From Planctomycetia bacterium (GTDB lineage Bacteria > Planctomycetota > Planctomycetia > Pirellulales > UBA1268), in the NCBI GenBank assembly GCA_021414115.1, contig JAIOPD010000065.1, positions 1 through 57,468 on the forward strand: a stretch of 57,468 bases of DNA, written 5' to 3'. A model generated the notes under the pieces. The model was not told where the DNA came from, searched no databases, and was given only the letters and a program-made list of their open reading frames with translations. Below are positions 34,107 to 43,200 of the stretch, piece by piece (positions within the stretch are counted from its first letter, which is position 1; each line of letters begins with the position of its first letter). A program made the position numbers and the translations under genes.

Positions 34107-34898
34107 ATGAGCATTCACACCACGTCGATTCGGGTCGCTTATTCGTTGCCGTTGCTGATCGGGGCCGCCCTGACGATGAGCGGCCCGACCACCACTGCCG
34201 GCGACGACGCCGCATGGCTCCGGGAGAAGGGCACGCTCCTGTTCGAAGACTCGTTCGACCGCGAGGAGGATGGCAACCTCGCGGCAGCGGTCGGCAACGG
34301 CTGGGAAAGCGCCACGGCCAACCGCGTACCAGACGTGAAGCAGGCCGACCTCGATGGCGGCGTACTCAAGGTGATCAACGAGCCGAGGGCCGGCCACGCG
34401 CCCCACATCCATCACGACGCGGGCTTCGAGGATGGTGGTGCCATCGTGCGCTTCAAGCTGCCAGACGCGGAAAAGCCCACCACGCTCACGGTCGGGTTCG
34501 TCGATCGCCAGACGCCCGGCGTCCACGCAGGCCATCTTTGTTATGCGCTCGTCTCGACGCAGCCACCGAGAATCCAGCTCGTCGACTACAAGACGGGCGT
34601 CATGAACCTCGAGATCCGCAAGCAGCGGCAGCCGTACCTCGACAAGAAGGAGCCGCTGCCAGCCGATCTCGCAGCCCTGCTCGCCACGAAAACGAAGGAA
34701 CTTCCCTGGGCAGCTGATCACGAGTGGCACGAACTCGTGCTCGTGACGCAGCAAGACGAGATGCGGGTGACGCTCGACGGCAAGCCGCTCGGGAGCCACC
34801 GCTCCGAGGGCTTTGGCCACCCGACCAAGCGCTGGTTCAGCCTTCTCATGAACCCGTCTGCCTGGATCGACGACGTGAAGGTCTACAAGGTGAAGTGA
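34107..34898 (+). CDS. Secreted DUF1080/laminin-G-like domain protein
   Basis: The 263-residue product has a signal peptide (hydrophobic core about residues 10-24, likely cleavage near residue 31 before GDDAAW). The rest, GTLLFEDSFDREEDG, followed by a beta-rich body with AIVRFKLPDAEKPTTLTVGF, DHEWHELVLVTQQDEMRVTL, DGKPLG and WIDDVKVYKVK, matches the concanavalin-like jelly roll often annotated as DUF1080 or LamG in planctomycetes. Such domains bind or hydrolyse polysaccharide, but no catalytic residues are identifiable. The protein is probably periplasmic or exported. The gene starts 142 bp after tRNA scar (d) and converges with a DUF1552 gene; a hairpin at 34944-34962 separates them. Confidence 0.75.
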   Translation: MSIHTTSIRVAYSLPLLIGAALTMSGPTTTAGDDAAWLREKGTLLFEDSFDREEDGNLAAAVGNGWESATANRVPDVKQADLDGGVLKVINEPRAGHAPHIHHDAGFEDGGAIVRFKLPDAEKPTTLTVGFVDRQTPGVHAGHLCYALVSTQPPRIQLVDYKTGVMNLEIRKQRQPYLDKKEPLPADLAALLATKTKELPWAADHEWHELVLVTQQDEMRVTLDGKPLGSHRSEGFGHPTKRWFSLLMNPSAWIDDVKVYKVK

Positions 34899-34943
34899 CT
34901 CGTGCGGCGCGACTGCTCCAGCAACAACCGGGGCGGCGAATTG

Positions 34944-34962
34944 ATCAGCCGGCACGGCTGGT
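34944..34962. terminator. Hairpin between convergent genes
   Basis: ATCAGCCG (34944-34951), loop gca, and CGGCTGGT (34955-34962) form an 8-bp stem with one G-T pair. It sits in the 100-bp gap between convergent genes, with no T run. Confidence 0.45.
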
Positions 34963-34998
34963 TGAAGGGAGTCGGCGATGCATGGTTGCTGACGCGAT

Positions 34999-36303
34999 TC
35001 AGGTGATGATCGCGGAAAGCGGGCCCGTGCTGTCGCCGAACGACTCCGCCGCGACACCCGAGCCCTGGAGGAGCGTGAGCCACGCGTTGCACAGTGGCGT
35101 GCCCTTCGGCACGACGATGTTTTCTCCAAGTTTCACGCCTGCCCCTCGGCCGGCGATCAGCGTCGGACAGTTGTCGAGCGAGTGGCCCGTGCGGATGTTG
35201 CTGCCATAGACGAGCGTGGTATGGTCGAAGAGGGTCGATCCGTCGGGCTCCTTCGTGGCCTTGAGCCGGTCGAGCAGTCCGGCCAGCAGTGTGCTCTGCG
35301 TGAGGTCGCGCTGCCGCGATGACTCCACGACGTCGCCGGGCCGCCCGTGATAGTGGCTCATGGTGTGGGCCTCCGTCTTGAGGCCCAGGCTCGTGAGCAG
35401 CGTCGTCACAGGCTGCCGGTAGGTGAGCACCCGCGTGCTGTCGGTCTGGAGTGCGGCCACGATCACGTCGTACATCAGCGCGATCTCCTCGCGGCCGGCA
35501 AGACCCGGCTTTGGCTCGTCGAGCGGCGGTTCCGGCCGCGTGGCACCGATCCACTTCTCGTCGCGGGAGAGCCGGATCTCGAGGTCGCGAATGCCCTGCA
35601 GGTATTCGTCGAGTTTGTCGCGGTCGGTGGTGCCGAGCGCCCGGCCGAGATCGCGGGCGTTCTCCAGGGCATTGTCGAGGATGCTTCGTCGCTGACGAAG
35701 CATCGCCTGCTGCTGCTCGATGGGGGTCGTTTCCTTGGCGAACAGCCGATGAAACGCCTCGACGGGGTTGCGCGGGCCGCCCACCGGCTTGCCCCGGGAA
35801 TCCCACGAGAGCGAGAGTCCGGGGCCGTGTCCGGAACCGTTCGCCGCCTCGCCGCAGTCGAGCGACAGCGACTCGAACCGGGTATCGGTGCCGAGCGCGC
35901 GGGCCGCCACCTGGTCTACGGAAATGCTGTTGAAGAAACTCTTCCCGGGCTCGCCATATTCGTTGGCTCCGGTCAGCCAGAACGTGCTGCCGTAGTGACC
36001 GTTGCCGGTGTATCGGTTCCAGAGACCCTGCACGACGCTGACATCGGCTTTATGCGCCGCGAGCGGCTCGAGCAGTGGCGGCAGCGTGTAGCCCGACCCG
36101 GCGTCGGTGCTCTTCGGATACCACTCGTCTTCGGTCACGCCCCAGCCGAAGCCGAGGAATACGAGCCGTTTCGCAGGCGTGGTCGCGGCGGTTGCCGCGA
36201 CGCACCGCCGGAAGCCCAGCGAGTCGAGGGCCGGCAGCGCGATGATGGCGCCAGCCGTCTGGATCGCGTGGCGGCGGGCCATGCGAGTGGTGAGCGGCTT
36301 CAT
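34999..36303 (-). CDS. DUF1552 family protein, Tat-type signal
   Basis: ATG 36303 follows AGGAG and gives 434 residues. The N-terminus, TTRMARRHAIQTAGAIIALP, is a twin-arginine-like signal followed by ALDSLGF. The body has the DUF1552 marks: RLVFLGFGWGVTEDEWYPK, LPPLLEPLAAHKADVSVVQG, NSISVDQVAARALG, LDEYLQGIRDLEIRLSRDEK, and MSHYHGRPGDVVESSRQRDL with TTLVYGSNIRTGHSLDNCPT near the end. The fold resembles the alkaline-phosphatase/sulfatase superfamily (DUF1501 relatives), but no reaction is established. It lies 22 bp after the DUF1592 gene on the same strand, so the pair is an operon with DUF1592 first. The product is probably periplasmic and works with the cytochrome-like partner. Confidence 0.9.
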   Translation of the reverse strand: MKPLTTRMARRHAIQTAGAIIALPALDSLGFRRCVAATAATTPAKRLVFLGFGWGVTEDEWYPKSTDAGSGYTLPPLLEPLAAHKADVSVVQGLWNRYTGNGHYGSTFWLTGANEYGEPGKSFFNSISVDQVAARALGTDTRFESLSLDCGEAANGSGHGPGLSLSWDSRGKPVGGPRNPVEAFHRLFAKETTPIEQQQAMLRQRRSILDNALENARDLGRALGTTDRDKLDEYLQGIRDLEIRLSRDEKWIGATRPEPPLDEPKPGLAGREEIALMYDVIVAALQTDSTRVLTYRQPVTTLLTSLGLKTEAHTMSHYHGRPGDVVESSRQRDLTQSTLLAGLLDRLKATKEPDGSTLFDHTTLVYGSNIRTGHSLDNCPTLIAGRGAGVKLGENIVVPKGTPLCNAWLTLLQGSGVAAESFGDSTGPLSAIIT

Positions 36304-36325
36304 GCGGGAAGTCTCCTGAGACAGG

Positions 36326-39088
36326 TCATTTTGTTCGAAACTCCTCGCTCTGCACGAGAGCATGGATGAACGGCCGCACTGTGAAGTCGCGGGCCGCGGC
36401 CGCTTTCACGATCGAGTCGACGAGCAGTTCGTCGCTGAATCCACAGGGGCGTCCCAGGGCATATTCGACGAGGGCGGCGGTGAATCCACGGGCAAACTCC
36501 TTCGGCCGCGCCGCCACGATGTCGCGCAGGCCGAAGAAATCCTCGAACGACGGACCGCCGTGGAGGGCACCCGAAGGGTCGATCGTCCATGTCTTTTTGC
36601 TTTTCGGATTCGGTTTGCCATTCGCGTCGACCGGCGTGTAACTATCGGTCGTTCGCCACGCGCCGACCGCGTCGAAGTTCTCCAAGCCGAAGCCGATCGG
36701 GTCAATCTTCCGGTGGCAGCTCGCGCACTGTGGCGCCTCCTGGTGCATCACGACCCGCTCTCGCGCGGTGAGCGACTTGCCGGCGAGCCGGGCGAGCTGG
36801 GGCACGTTTGGCGGCGCCGGCGGCGGCGGATCGTTGAGGAGCTTCCGGAGCACCCACGCACCGCGTTCCACGGGGCTCGAGTGCTCGCCATCGCTCCCCA
36901 TCGCGTGGACGGCCACCATGCCGAGAAGTCCGCCGCGTGGCGAATGTGCCGGGAGGGCGACCTTGCGAAACTCGTCGCCATGCACCCCCTCGAGGCCGTA
37001 GTAGTCGGCGAGAAGACCGTTGACGATCACGTAGTCGGCGGACAGCAGGTCGGCAAGCCGGCCGTCGTGCGCGACGAGCCAGGCAAACGTCTCGTAGACC
37101 TCGCGGCGGGCAGCCTGCTTCGTGCTGTCGTCGAACTTCGGATAGAGGGCCGGGTCGAACTGGAAAAAGTCGAGCCGATACATCGACAGCCACTGGGCGA
37201 CGAACGGCTCGACGAAGCCTGCTGACCGCGGGTCGTCGAGCAAGCGGTTGGTCTGCGACTCGAGAACAGCCGGCTCGAGCAACTGTCCGCTCTCCGCGAG
37301 CCCGCGCAGGATGGCGTCTGGCGGAGCACCCCAGAGGAAATACGAGAGACGCGTGGCGATCTCGAGGCCGTCGAGTTCACGACGGGCATCGTCGGGCCCG
37401 GGCTCCGCCCGGTAGAGAAAACGGGGCGACGCGAGCACCGACACGAGAGCCTCGGTGAGCGCCTCCTCATATGCGGCGCCGAGGCCACGGCGGGCTGAGT
37501 AGATCGCGGCCAGTCGGTCGATTTCCCCCGTCGCTGGCTTCGCGCCGCGGTAGGCCTCGGCAATGAACTGCTCCAGTGCCCGCTTCGCGTCCTCCGGCGG
37601 GATGGCAGCGGCGTCGGTGGTGTCGAGGAGCGGCCGGAGCGGTTTGATGCCCGGGGGCAGGTCGCCGTCGGGGGGCGTTCTGCGTTCGATCTCGATCCAG
37701 TCAACCCAAATCGCGAGTTCGGGGCCGATGCCGTTGGCCTTCACACCCTCATCAAACAACTTCCGCACGGCCACGGCACTGCCTGTGCCGATCTCACGAA
37801 AGGCGAATCGCCGTGCGGCGGGGTCGGAGCCGGAGTCGGTGAGCGTGTAGGGAATCTCGATCACCTGCGGAGCATCCATGGTGCCGGTCACATGGTGCGT
37901 GCTGATCGCGGGCATGCGGTCGCCGGAATGCCGATGGCCAAACTCGACGAACCGCCGATCCGGTGTTACCTCGGGCCGGGCGGCGCAGCGAAGCCGAATG
38001 ACATATTCCCCAGGCGGCCAGTCGGATGGAATGTCGCAAATCAGCCGGGAGTTTGAGTTGGGCGCGCGGGGACCGGCCGGAACGGTGAGGTAGGCCCCCG
38101 TGTCGAGGCCGGGCATCGAGAGGTAGTGCTCCTCGTAGGGAATGAACCGAGTTTCTTCGAGAATCGCCGCGAGGAACTGCGGGTTGTTTCCGCTGTTCGC
38201 GATGGCGTCGTCAGGAGGAGGTAGCCCGGCGAGCGATCGCCAATGAAATCGGAACTCCTGCTCATTCTTGAGCGTGGGCCGGGTCTTGGCGACGAACGCG
38301 GCATTTTCCGGGCTCGCCACCGCGGCAACGAGCTTCGCGAACCACTCCCGGGCCGCCTGCTGGTTGGCCTGGAGCTTCTGGTTGGCATTCTTGAGCGAGT
38401 TGAGCGTCTTTTCCACCTCCACCCGCATCTGCTTCTTGACTCCCGCAGTCGCATGCTTCTTGAAGGCGGCGGCGAGAGCGTCGCGGCCGATCGCCTCGTA
38501 CTGCTCGAACTGGCTGGCCGTCATGAACAGGCTCGCCCCGACGGTATCGAAAGAGAGCGGGCTGGTGTCGGCCGGCATGTCGCTCACGTCAACCTCGACG
38601 CCGAGGAGGTCGCGGAGCGTGTTCCTGTATTCCCGGCGGTTGAGCCGCCGCATCGCGATTCGGCCCCCCTGGTCGGCAAGGCTCTTGCGGGCGACCACCA
38701 TCGCCTTGGCGAGCACGTCGAGGAAGTCGGCCTTGGCGGCCGCCTCAGGCTGGGGCTCGTCGGCGGGGGGCATTTCGCCGGAGTTGAGCGCCCCGAGCAC
38801 CTTCTGCCACCGTTCCGCCGTGGCCACCGAGTCGATCGCGAGCGGCAGGTCGTCGATGCGGAAGTTTGCCTGCGGCTCGTCGGCACCGTGGCACCCGCCG
38901 CAGTGGGCGACGACGAACGCCCGTTGGTCCGCCGGCAGCAGGGCACGCGGAACCGCAGCCCAGACCACGCACGTCGTGGTCGCGAAGATCACCGTGATAA
39001 GACTGCGACACACAGGCTGCCTAGCGACAAGGAATCTGAGGCCTGAAGGGAACTGGAGCCCAGGATACGACACCTCATCATCCATCAT
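36326..39088 (-). CDS. DUF1592/planctomycete cytochrome-type protein (DUF1587-1592-1588-1585)
   Basis: From ATG 39088 the protein has 920 residues. A hydrophobic stretch SLITVIFATTTCVVWAAV near 29-46 is the likely signal or anchor. VVAHCGGCHGADEP near 60 is a CxxCH heme-type motif of the PSCyt domain. AMRRLNRREYRNTLRDLLGV fits DUF1587, LVSVLASPRFLYRAEPGPDD and LDGLEIATRLSYFLWGAPPD fit DUF1592, and QCASCHRKIDPIGFGLENFD is the CxxCH-bearing DUF1588. FTAALVEYALGRPCGF fits DUF1585. A ~45-residue charged segment near 240-280 (AGVKKQMRVEVEKTLNSLKN) may be coiled coil. ATG 39085 is equally possible; a longer ORF to 39256 was rejected. Members are thought to be exported c-type cytochromes; their role is unknown. 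Confidence 0.9.
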   Translation of the reverse strand: MMDDEVSYPGLQFPSGLRFLVARQPVCRSLITVIFATTTCVVWAAVPRALLPADQRAFVVAHCGGCHGADEPQANFRIDDLPLAIDSVATAERWQKVLGALNSGEMPPADEPQPEAAAKADFLDVLAKAMVVARKSLADQGGRIAMRRLNRREYRNTLRDLLGVEVDVSDMPADTSPLSFDTVGASLFMTASQFEQYEAIGRDALAAAFKKHATAGVKKQMRVEVEKTLNSLKNANQKLQANQQAAREWFAKLVAAVASPENAAFVAKTRPTLKNEQEFRFHWRSLAGLPPPDDAIANSGNNPQFLAAILEETRFIPYEEHYLSMPGLDTGAYLTVPAGPRAPNSNSRLICDIPSDWPPGEYVIRLRCAARPEVTPDRRFVEFGHRHSGDRMPAISTHHVTGTMDAPQVIEIPYTLTDSGSDPAARRFAFREIGTGSAVAVRKLFDEGVKANGIGPELAIWVDWIEIERRTPPDGDLPPGIKPLRPLLDTTDAAAIPPEDAKRALEQFIAEAYRGAKPATGEIDRLAAIYSARRGLGAAYEEALTEALVSVLASPRFLYRAEPGPDDARRELDGLEIATRLSYFLWGAPPDAILRGLAESGQLLEPAVLESQTNRLLDDPRSAGFVEPFVAQWLSMYRLDFFQFDPALYPKFDDSTKQAARREVYETFAWLVAHDGRLADLLSADYVIVNGLLADYYGLEGVHGDEFRKVALPAHSPRGGLLGMVAVHAMGSDGEHSSPVERGAWVLRKLLNDPPPPAPPNVPQLARLAGKSLTARERVVMHQEAPQCASCHRKIDPIGFGLENFDAVGAWRTTDSYTPVDANGKPNPKSKKTWTIDPSGALHGGPSFEDFFGLRDIVAARPKEFARGFTAALVEYALGRPCGFSDELLVDSIVKAAAARDFTVRPFIHALVQSEEFRTK

Positions 39089-39173
39089 GATGGGCCGCTC
39101 GGTATGCCGCGACCACCTTCGTATTCGCGGGATCTTTCTTCGGGAACGCGCCGGCCCACCGGGTTCGCCAGCG

Positions 39174-39978
39174 TGATGGGCCCGCCGACGGCATTTGAAG
39201 TGCGAACGCCGGAGCAGGTGTTTACGATCCACGCGGGAGAGCTGTCTCGGGTGCATGGATCCCGTGCATCACGGCGACTACATCCCCGGCGCCGCCGTCT
39301 CGGTGCGCGGCGCCAGCATCACGCCCCGGCCGGACGACGCTGGAAGGTTTCTCGTCAGACCATCGAGGGTGCAGACGGTGCGGATGCGGTCCTGGTCTCC
39401 GGAAACGCGGTGCAGACCGGAGATCGCGTCGCGCTGGTCAACGCGCGGCGCGGCGTCGGCGTGTCAGCCATCGCGAGGGCCGTGAACGGATCTTGCGTGC
39501 AGTTCGATCGTCCACTGGCAGAACTGCTCGCCGCAATCGCACCTCCGGCGGACGGGCGCACGGCGTGAAGTTCAACGGCACGCGGGCCTGGATCGCCGAC
39601 AACCGCTTCGAGAATATCAACGGCAACGCCGTGCTCGCTGGCTACGTTTCCGAAGTCTCCGGCCACGGTGCCCGCGATGTGCTCGTCAGCGGTAACACGA
39701 TCACGCACTGCGGCTGGACCCCGATCGACGTCCGGTCCACCTCCGGACTCGGGGGCAACATCATCGTTCGCGATAACCGCATCATCGACACGCGCGACGC
39801 CGCCGTCTCCATCAAAGGCTGTGATGGCGTAACCGTCGTGGACAATGCATTTTCATCCTCCACGCCCCCGAGCCAGGGCGGCTGGATCATCGTGGAGCGG
39901 TCCGCGAATGTCGTCGCGGCTGGCAATCGCTTCTCCGCGCAGGCCGTCGAAGTGAAACGACTCCCGGATCGCCGATAA
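39174..39978 (+). pseudogene. Right-handed beta-helix protein, multiply frameshifted
   Basis: Protein-like pieces occur in changing plus-strand frames: VHHGDYIPGAAVSVRGASIT near 39260-39350, then TIEGADGADAVLVSGNAVQT and GDRVALVNARRGVGVSAIAR near 39360-39480, then AHGVKFNGTRAWIADNRFEN, AGYVSEVSGHGARDVLVSGN, TITHCGWTPIDVRSTSGLGG and RDNRIIDTRDAAVSIKGCDG to the stop at 39976-39978. The last part, with N-x-I/F-x-N and Asp/Gly-rich turns, is a beta-helix of the pectate-lyase-like kind. Three frames for one continuous theme imply at least two indels. It could be the tail of a polysaccharide-active enzyme. An assembly error is less likely given the number of breaks. Confidence 0.55.
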
Positions 39979-40234
39979 AACCTGTTCCTTGTTCGTCGGG
40001 CTCGCTCCTGCCGCTCCGGCCGACGGTGTCCCAGCTCTCTTGGGGCAGGGTCGGGGCTTCCCAGAGCAGCTACGCCCAAAAGTCCTGGTATTCCACCAGC
40101 GGTCTCGGCGTATTTCCAAAGGTTTTCGCCGCATTTGCATCGTGGCGGCGAGGCCCGGCCGGCCATAAAGTATGGTTCGTTTGAGGCGGGGAACCAAGCA
40201 ATCGGCTGAAACTTGAAACGGTAGCGGTTTCACT

Positions 40235-43200
40235 ATGGCCATTTTTAAACGAATCGGCACCTCGGTGGCATGGGGGATTCTCGGCCTCGGGATCGCCGCC
40301 GTGCTTCCACCGACCGCGCTTGCGCAGACGAACGGCACGTGGACGAGCACGTCGGGCGGCACGTGGAGCGACTCGGCGAATTGGTCGGCCGGTATTGCCA
40401 GCGGGACGGGCGCTGTTGCCGACTTCAGCATGCTCAACATCACGGGCGTGCAAACCGTCACGCTCAATGCCCCGGTGACAACCGGCACGCTTCTCTTCGG
40501 CGATACGGGGACACCCGCCGGCGGCTGGACCCTAACGGGCGGCACGCTCACGCTCGCCACCGTGTCGGGCGTGCCGACGATCAGCGTGACGGGATTGGGG
40601 CAGTCGTCCAGTTATGGCACGGCCGCCGCTACGATCTCAAGCGTGATCGCCGGCTCCAACGGTCTCAACAAATCCGGTACGAGCGCCCTCGTTCTGTCAG
40701 GGGTCAACACGTACTCAGGCAACACGACCGTCAACGGCGGCTACCTCGTGCTCAACAACGCCTCCGCACTCGGCAATTCATCGAGCATCACCGTGTCGTC
40801 CGGTGCGCTCGCCATCGGCAACGGCATCACGATCGGCGCTGGCAAGTCGCTCACGAACAACAGCCTTGGTAACGCAAGTTACGGCGGGCTCGCGGCGATC
40901 TCCGGCGGCACCGGCACGTGGGCTGGGTCGGTCACGTACGGTGCCGGTAGCCGCATCGGCTACGAAAATAACAGCGTGCTCGTGTTGTCAGGCTCAATCG
41001 GCGGGTCGAACAACTTCCTCATCTCCGGCCTCGACGCCACACCCTCCAGGACGTCGATCAATACGCAATACGCCGTGCTCGTGACGGGAACCAACAACGC
41101 CTACACCGGCCAGACGCAGATCGCCCGCGGGGTGCTCAAGATCGGGGCCGACAACGCCCTGCCGACCACGACCACGCTTGACATCCGCACCCCCAGCGTC
41201 AACGCAAGTGAGGCGGCGGGCTTCGATCTCAACGGCTTCAATCAGACGGTCGCGGTTTTGAGCAGCAGCGGGATCTACAACGGCGGAGCGTCGATCGTTG
41301 CCAATGCTTCAGCGTTTCTCACTAATTCGGGCTCCACTGTGAAGACGTTCACCGCCAATCAGGCCACGAGCGGCACGTTCAATGGCATCATCACCGGGAA
41401 TCTGGCGTTCACGAAGAGCGGCGCAGGCAATCTCACGTTGGCCCCCATCCTGGTCACCGCCGCTGCTACGGGTACGACCGGCACGAGCACGTTCTCCGGC
41501 GACACATTCGTCTCGGCCGGCACGCTCACGCTCGGCAACGCCAACGCCCTCTTCGGCAGCACGTTCGACACGGCGAGCACCGGCACGCTTTCGCTGGGCA
41601 CACTGTCGGCTGCCACGTTCGGCGGGTTGAAAAACTCCGGTACGCTCACGCTCACGAATTCCGGCTCGGCGTTCGCCCTCTCCGTCGGCGGCAACAACGT
41701 GTCGAGTTCGTTTGCCGGTCGGCTCACCGGCCTCGGCGGCCTCACGAAGGCGGGCAGCGGCACGTTCACGCTCACGGGTGGCTCCAGCGACTACGCTGGA
41801 GCCACGACGCTCGCCGGCGGTGCCCTCGCCCTCGGCTCCGCCAACGCCATCCCTGCCTCGGGCGCGATCACGTTCAGCGGTGGCTCGCTCCAATACACCG
41901 CGAACAACACGACCGACTACACCGCCCGGATCGCGAGCAGCGGTTCGGCAGTGGCGATCGACACGAACGGCCAGAGCGTGACGTTCACCGGCGGCGTGGA
42001 CGCGACGAACACGGGCGGCCTCGCAAAGCTTGGCTCCGGCACGCTCACGCTCTCCGGGTCGAGCGGCTACACCGGCACAACCACGCTCGCAGGCGGTGTG
42101 CTAGCGCTCGGCAACGCGAACGCGATCGCTGCTGCGGGCAACGTCACCTTCACCGGCGGCACACTGCAATATTCCGCCTCCAACATGGCCGATCTCGCTT
42201 CGCGGATCGTGAGCAGCACGAGCGTGATCGCGATCGACACGAACAATCAGAGCGTGACGTGGGCGGGCAACCTCGCGAGCACCAATACGGGCGGCCTCTC
42301 GAAGACCGGCGCCGGCACGCTCACGCTCTCTGGATCGAACACGTTCACCGGCGCGGTAAGCGTGACCGGTGGCACGCTCGCGATCGGTGGGCCGAATGCG
42401 TTTCCTCAGACCGGCGTCACGGGTGTGTCGCTCAACGGCGGCACGCTGCAAGGCTCGGGCAGCGTATCGCCGAGCAATATCTCCAGCAGTTCGACGATCA
42501 CGCTCGGGGCATCCGGCGGCACGCTCGTCAACAGTCTGCCCGCAAGTACGCAGTGGTATATTTTCGCCCCGATCGTAGGCGGGGCCGGCACCGGGCCGCT
42601 TTCGCTCTCCGGCACGAGCGGCGAGTTCGTTCTGAACTCCTCGTCTTCGTCCTACTCGGGCGGCACGATCCTTTCGAACCCTCAGGTTGCCATCGGTACC
42701 GATTCCGCTCTTGGCACCGGCACGATCACGTTTGCCGGCGGCGGCCTGCGGGCCACGAGCTCCGGCGTCCGCACGCTCTCGAACGCCGTCACGATCTCGG
42801 GCGGAGCATCGTTCTACGGGAGTGGAGCCTCCAATCACCCGGATATCGTGCTCACCGGCTCAATCACGCTGTCGGGCTCCACGCAGATGGTCACGACAAC
42901 GATGGCGAGCGGTTCGACTTTCAACGGCCTGACTCAATTCAACGGCTCGATCGGTGACGGTGGCGCGGTGCTTGGCCTCACCAAGGCTGGTTCGGGCATC
43001 CTCGTCCTCGGCGGCGCGAACACCTACTCCGGCACGACGACACTCGCCGCCGGCACCTTGCGTCTCAACAACGCAAACGCCCTAGCCGGCGGCGGCAACC
43101 TGTCGTTCGCGGGTGGCACGCTGCAATACTCGGGCTCGAACCAGGGTGACTATTCCGGCAGGATTCTGGGCAGTTCCTCCGCGATCGCGATCGACACAAA

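Noticed and set aside
33903-35129. 408-codon minus-strand ORF ending in GGIRTHDQGILSGDEPEE
   Set aside because: It is antisense to the secreted protein at 34107 and its tail is the translation of the tRNA scar, a known false-ORF pattern.
36366-39176. Several 150-300-codon plus-strand ORFs over the DUF1592 gene
   Set aside because: They are shadows opposite a gene with clear CxxCH, DUF1587, DUF1592 and DUF1588 motifs.
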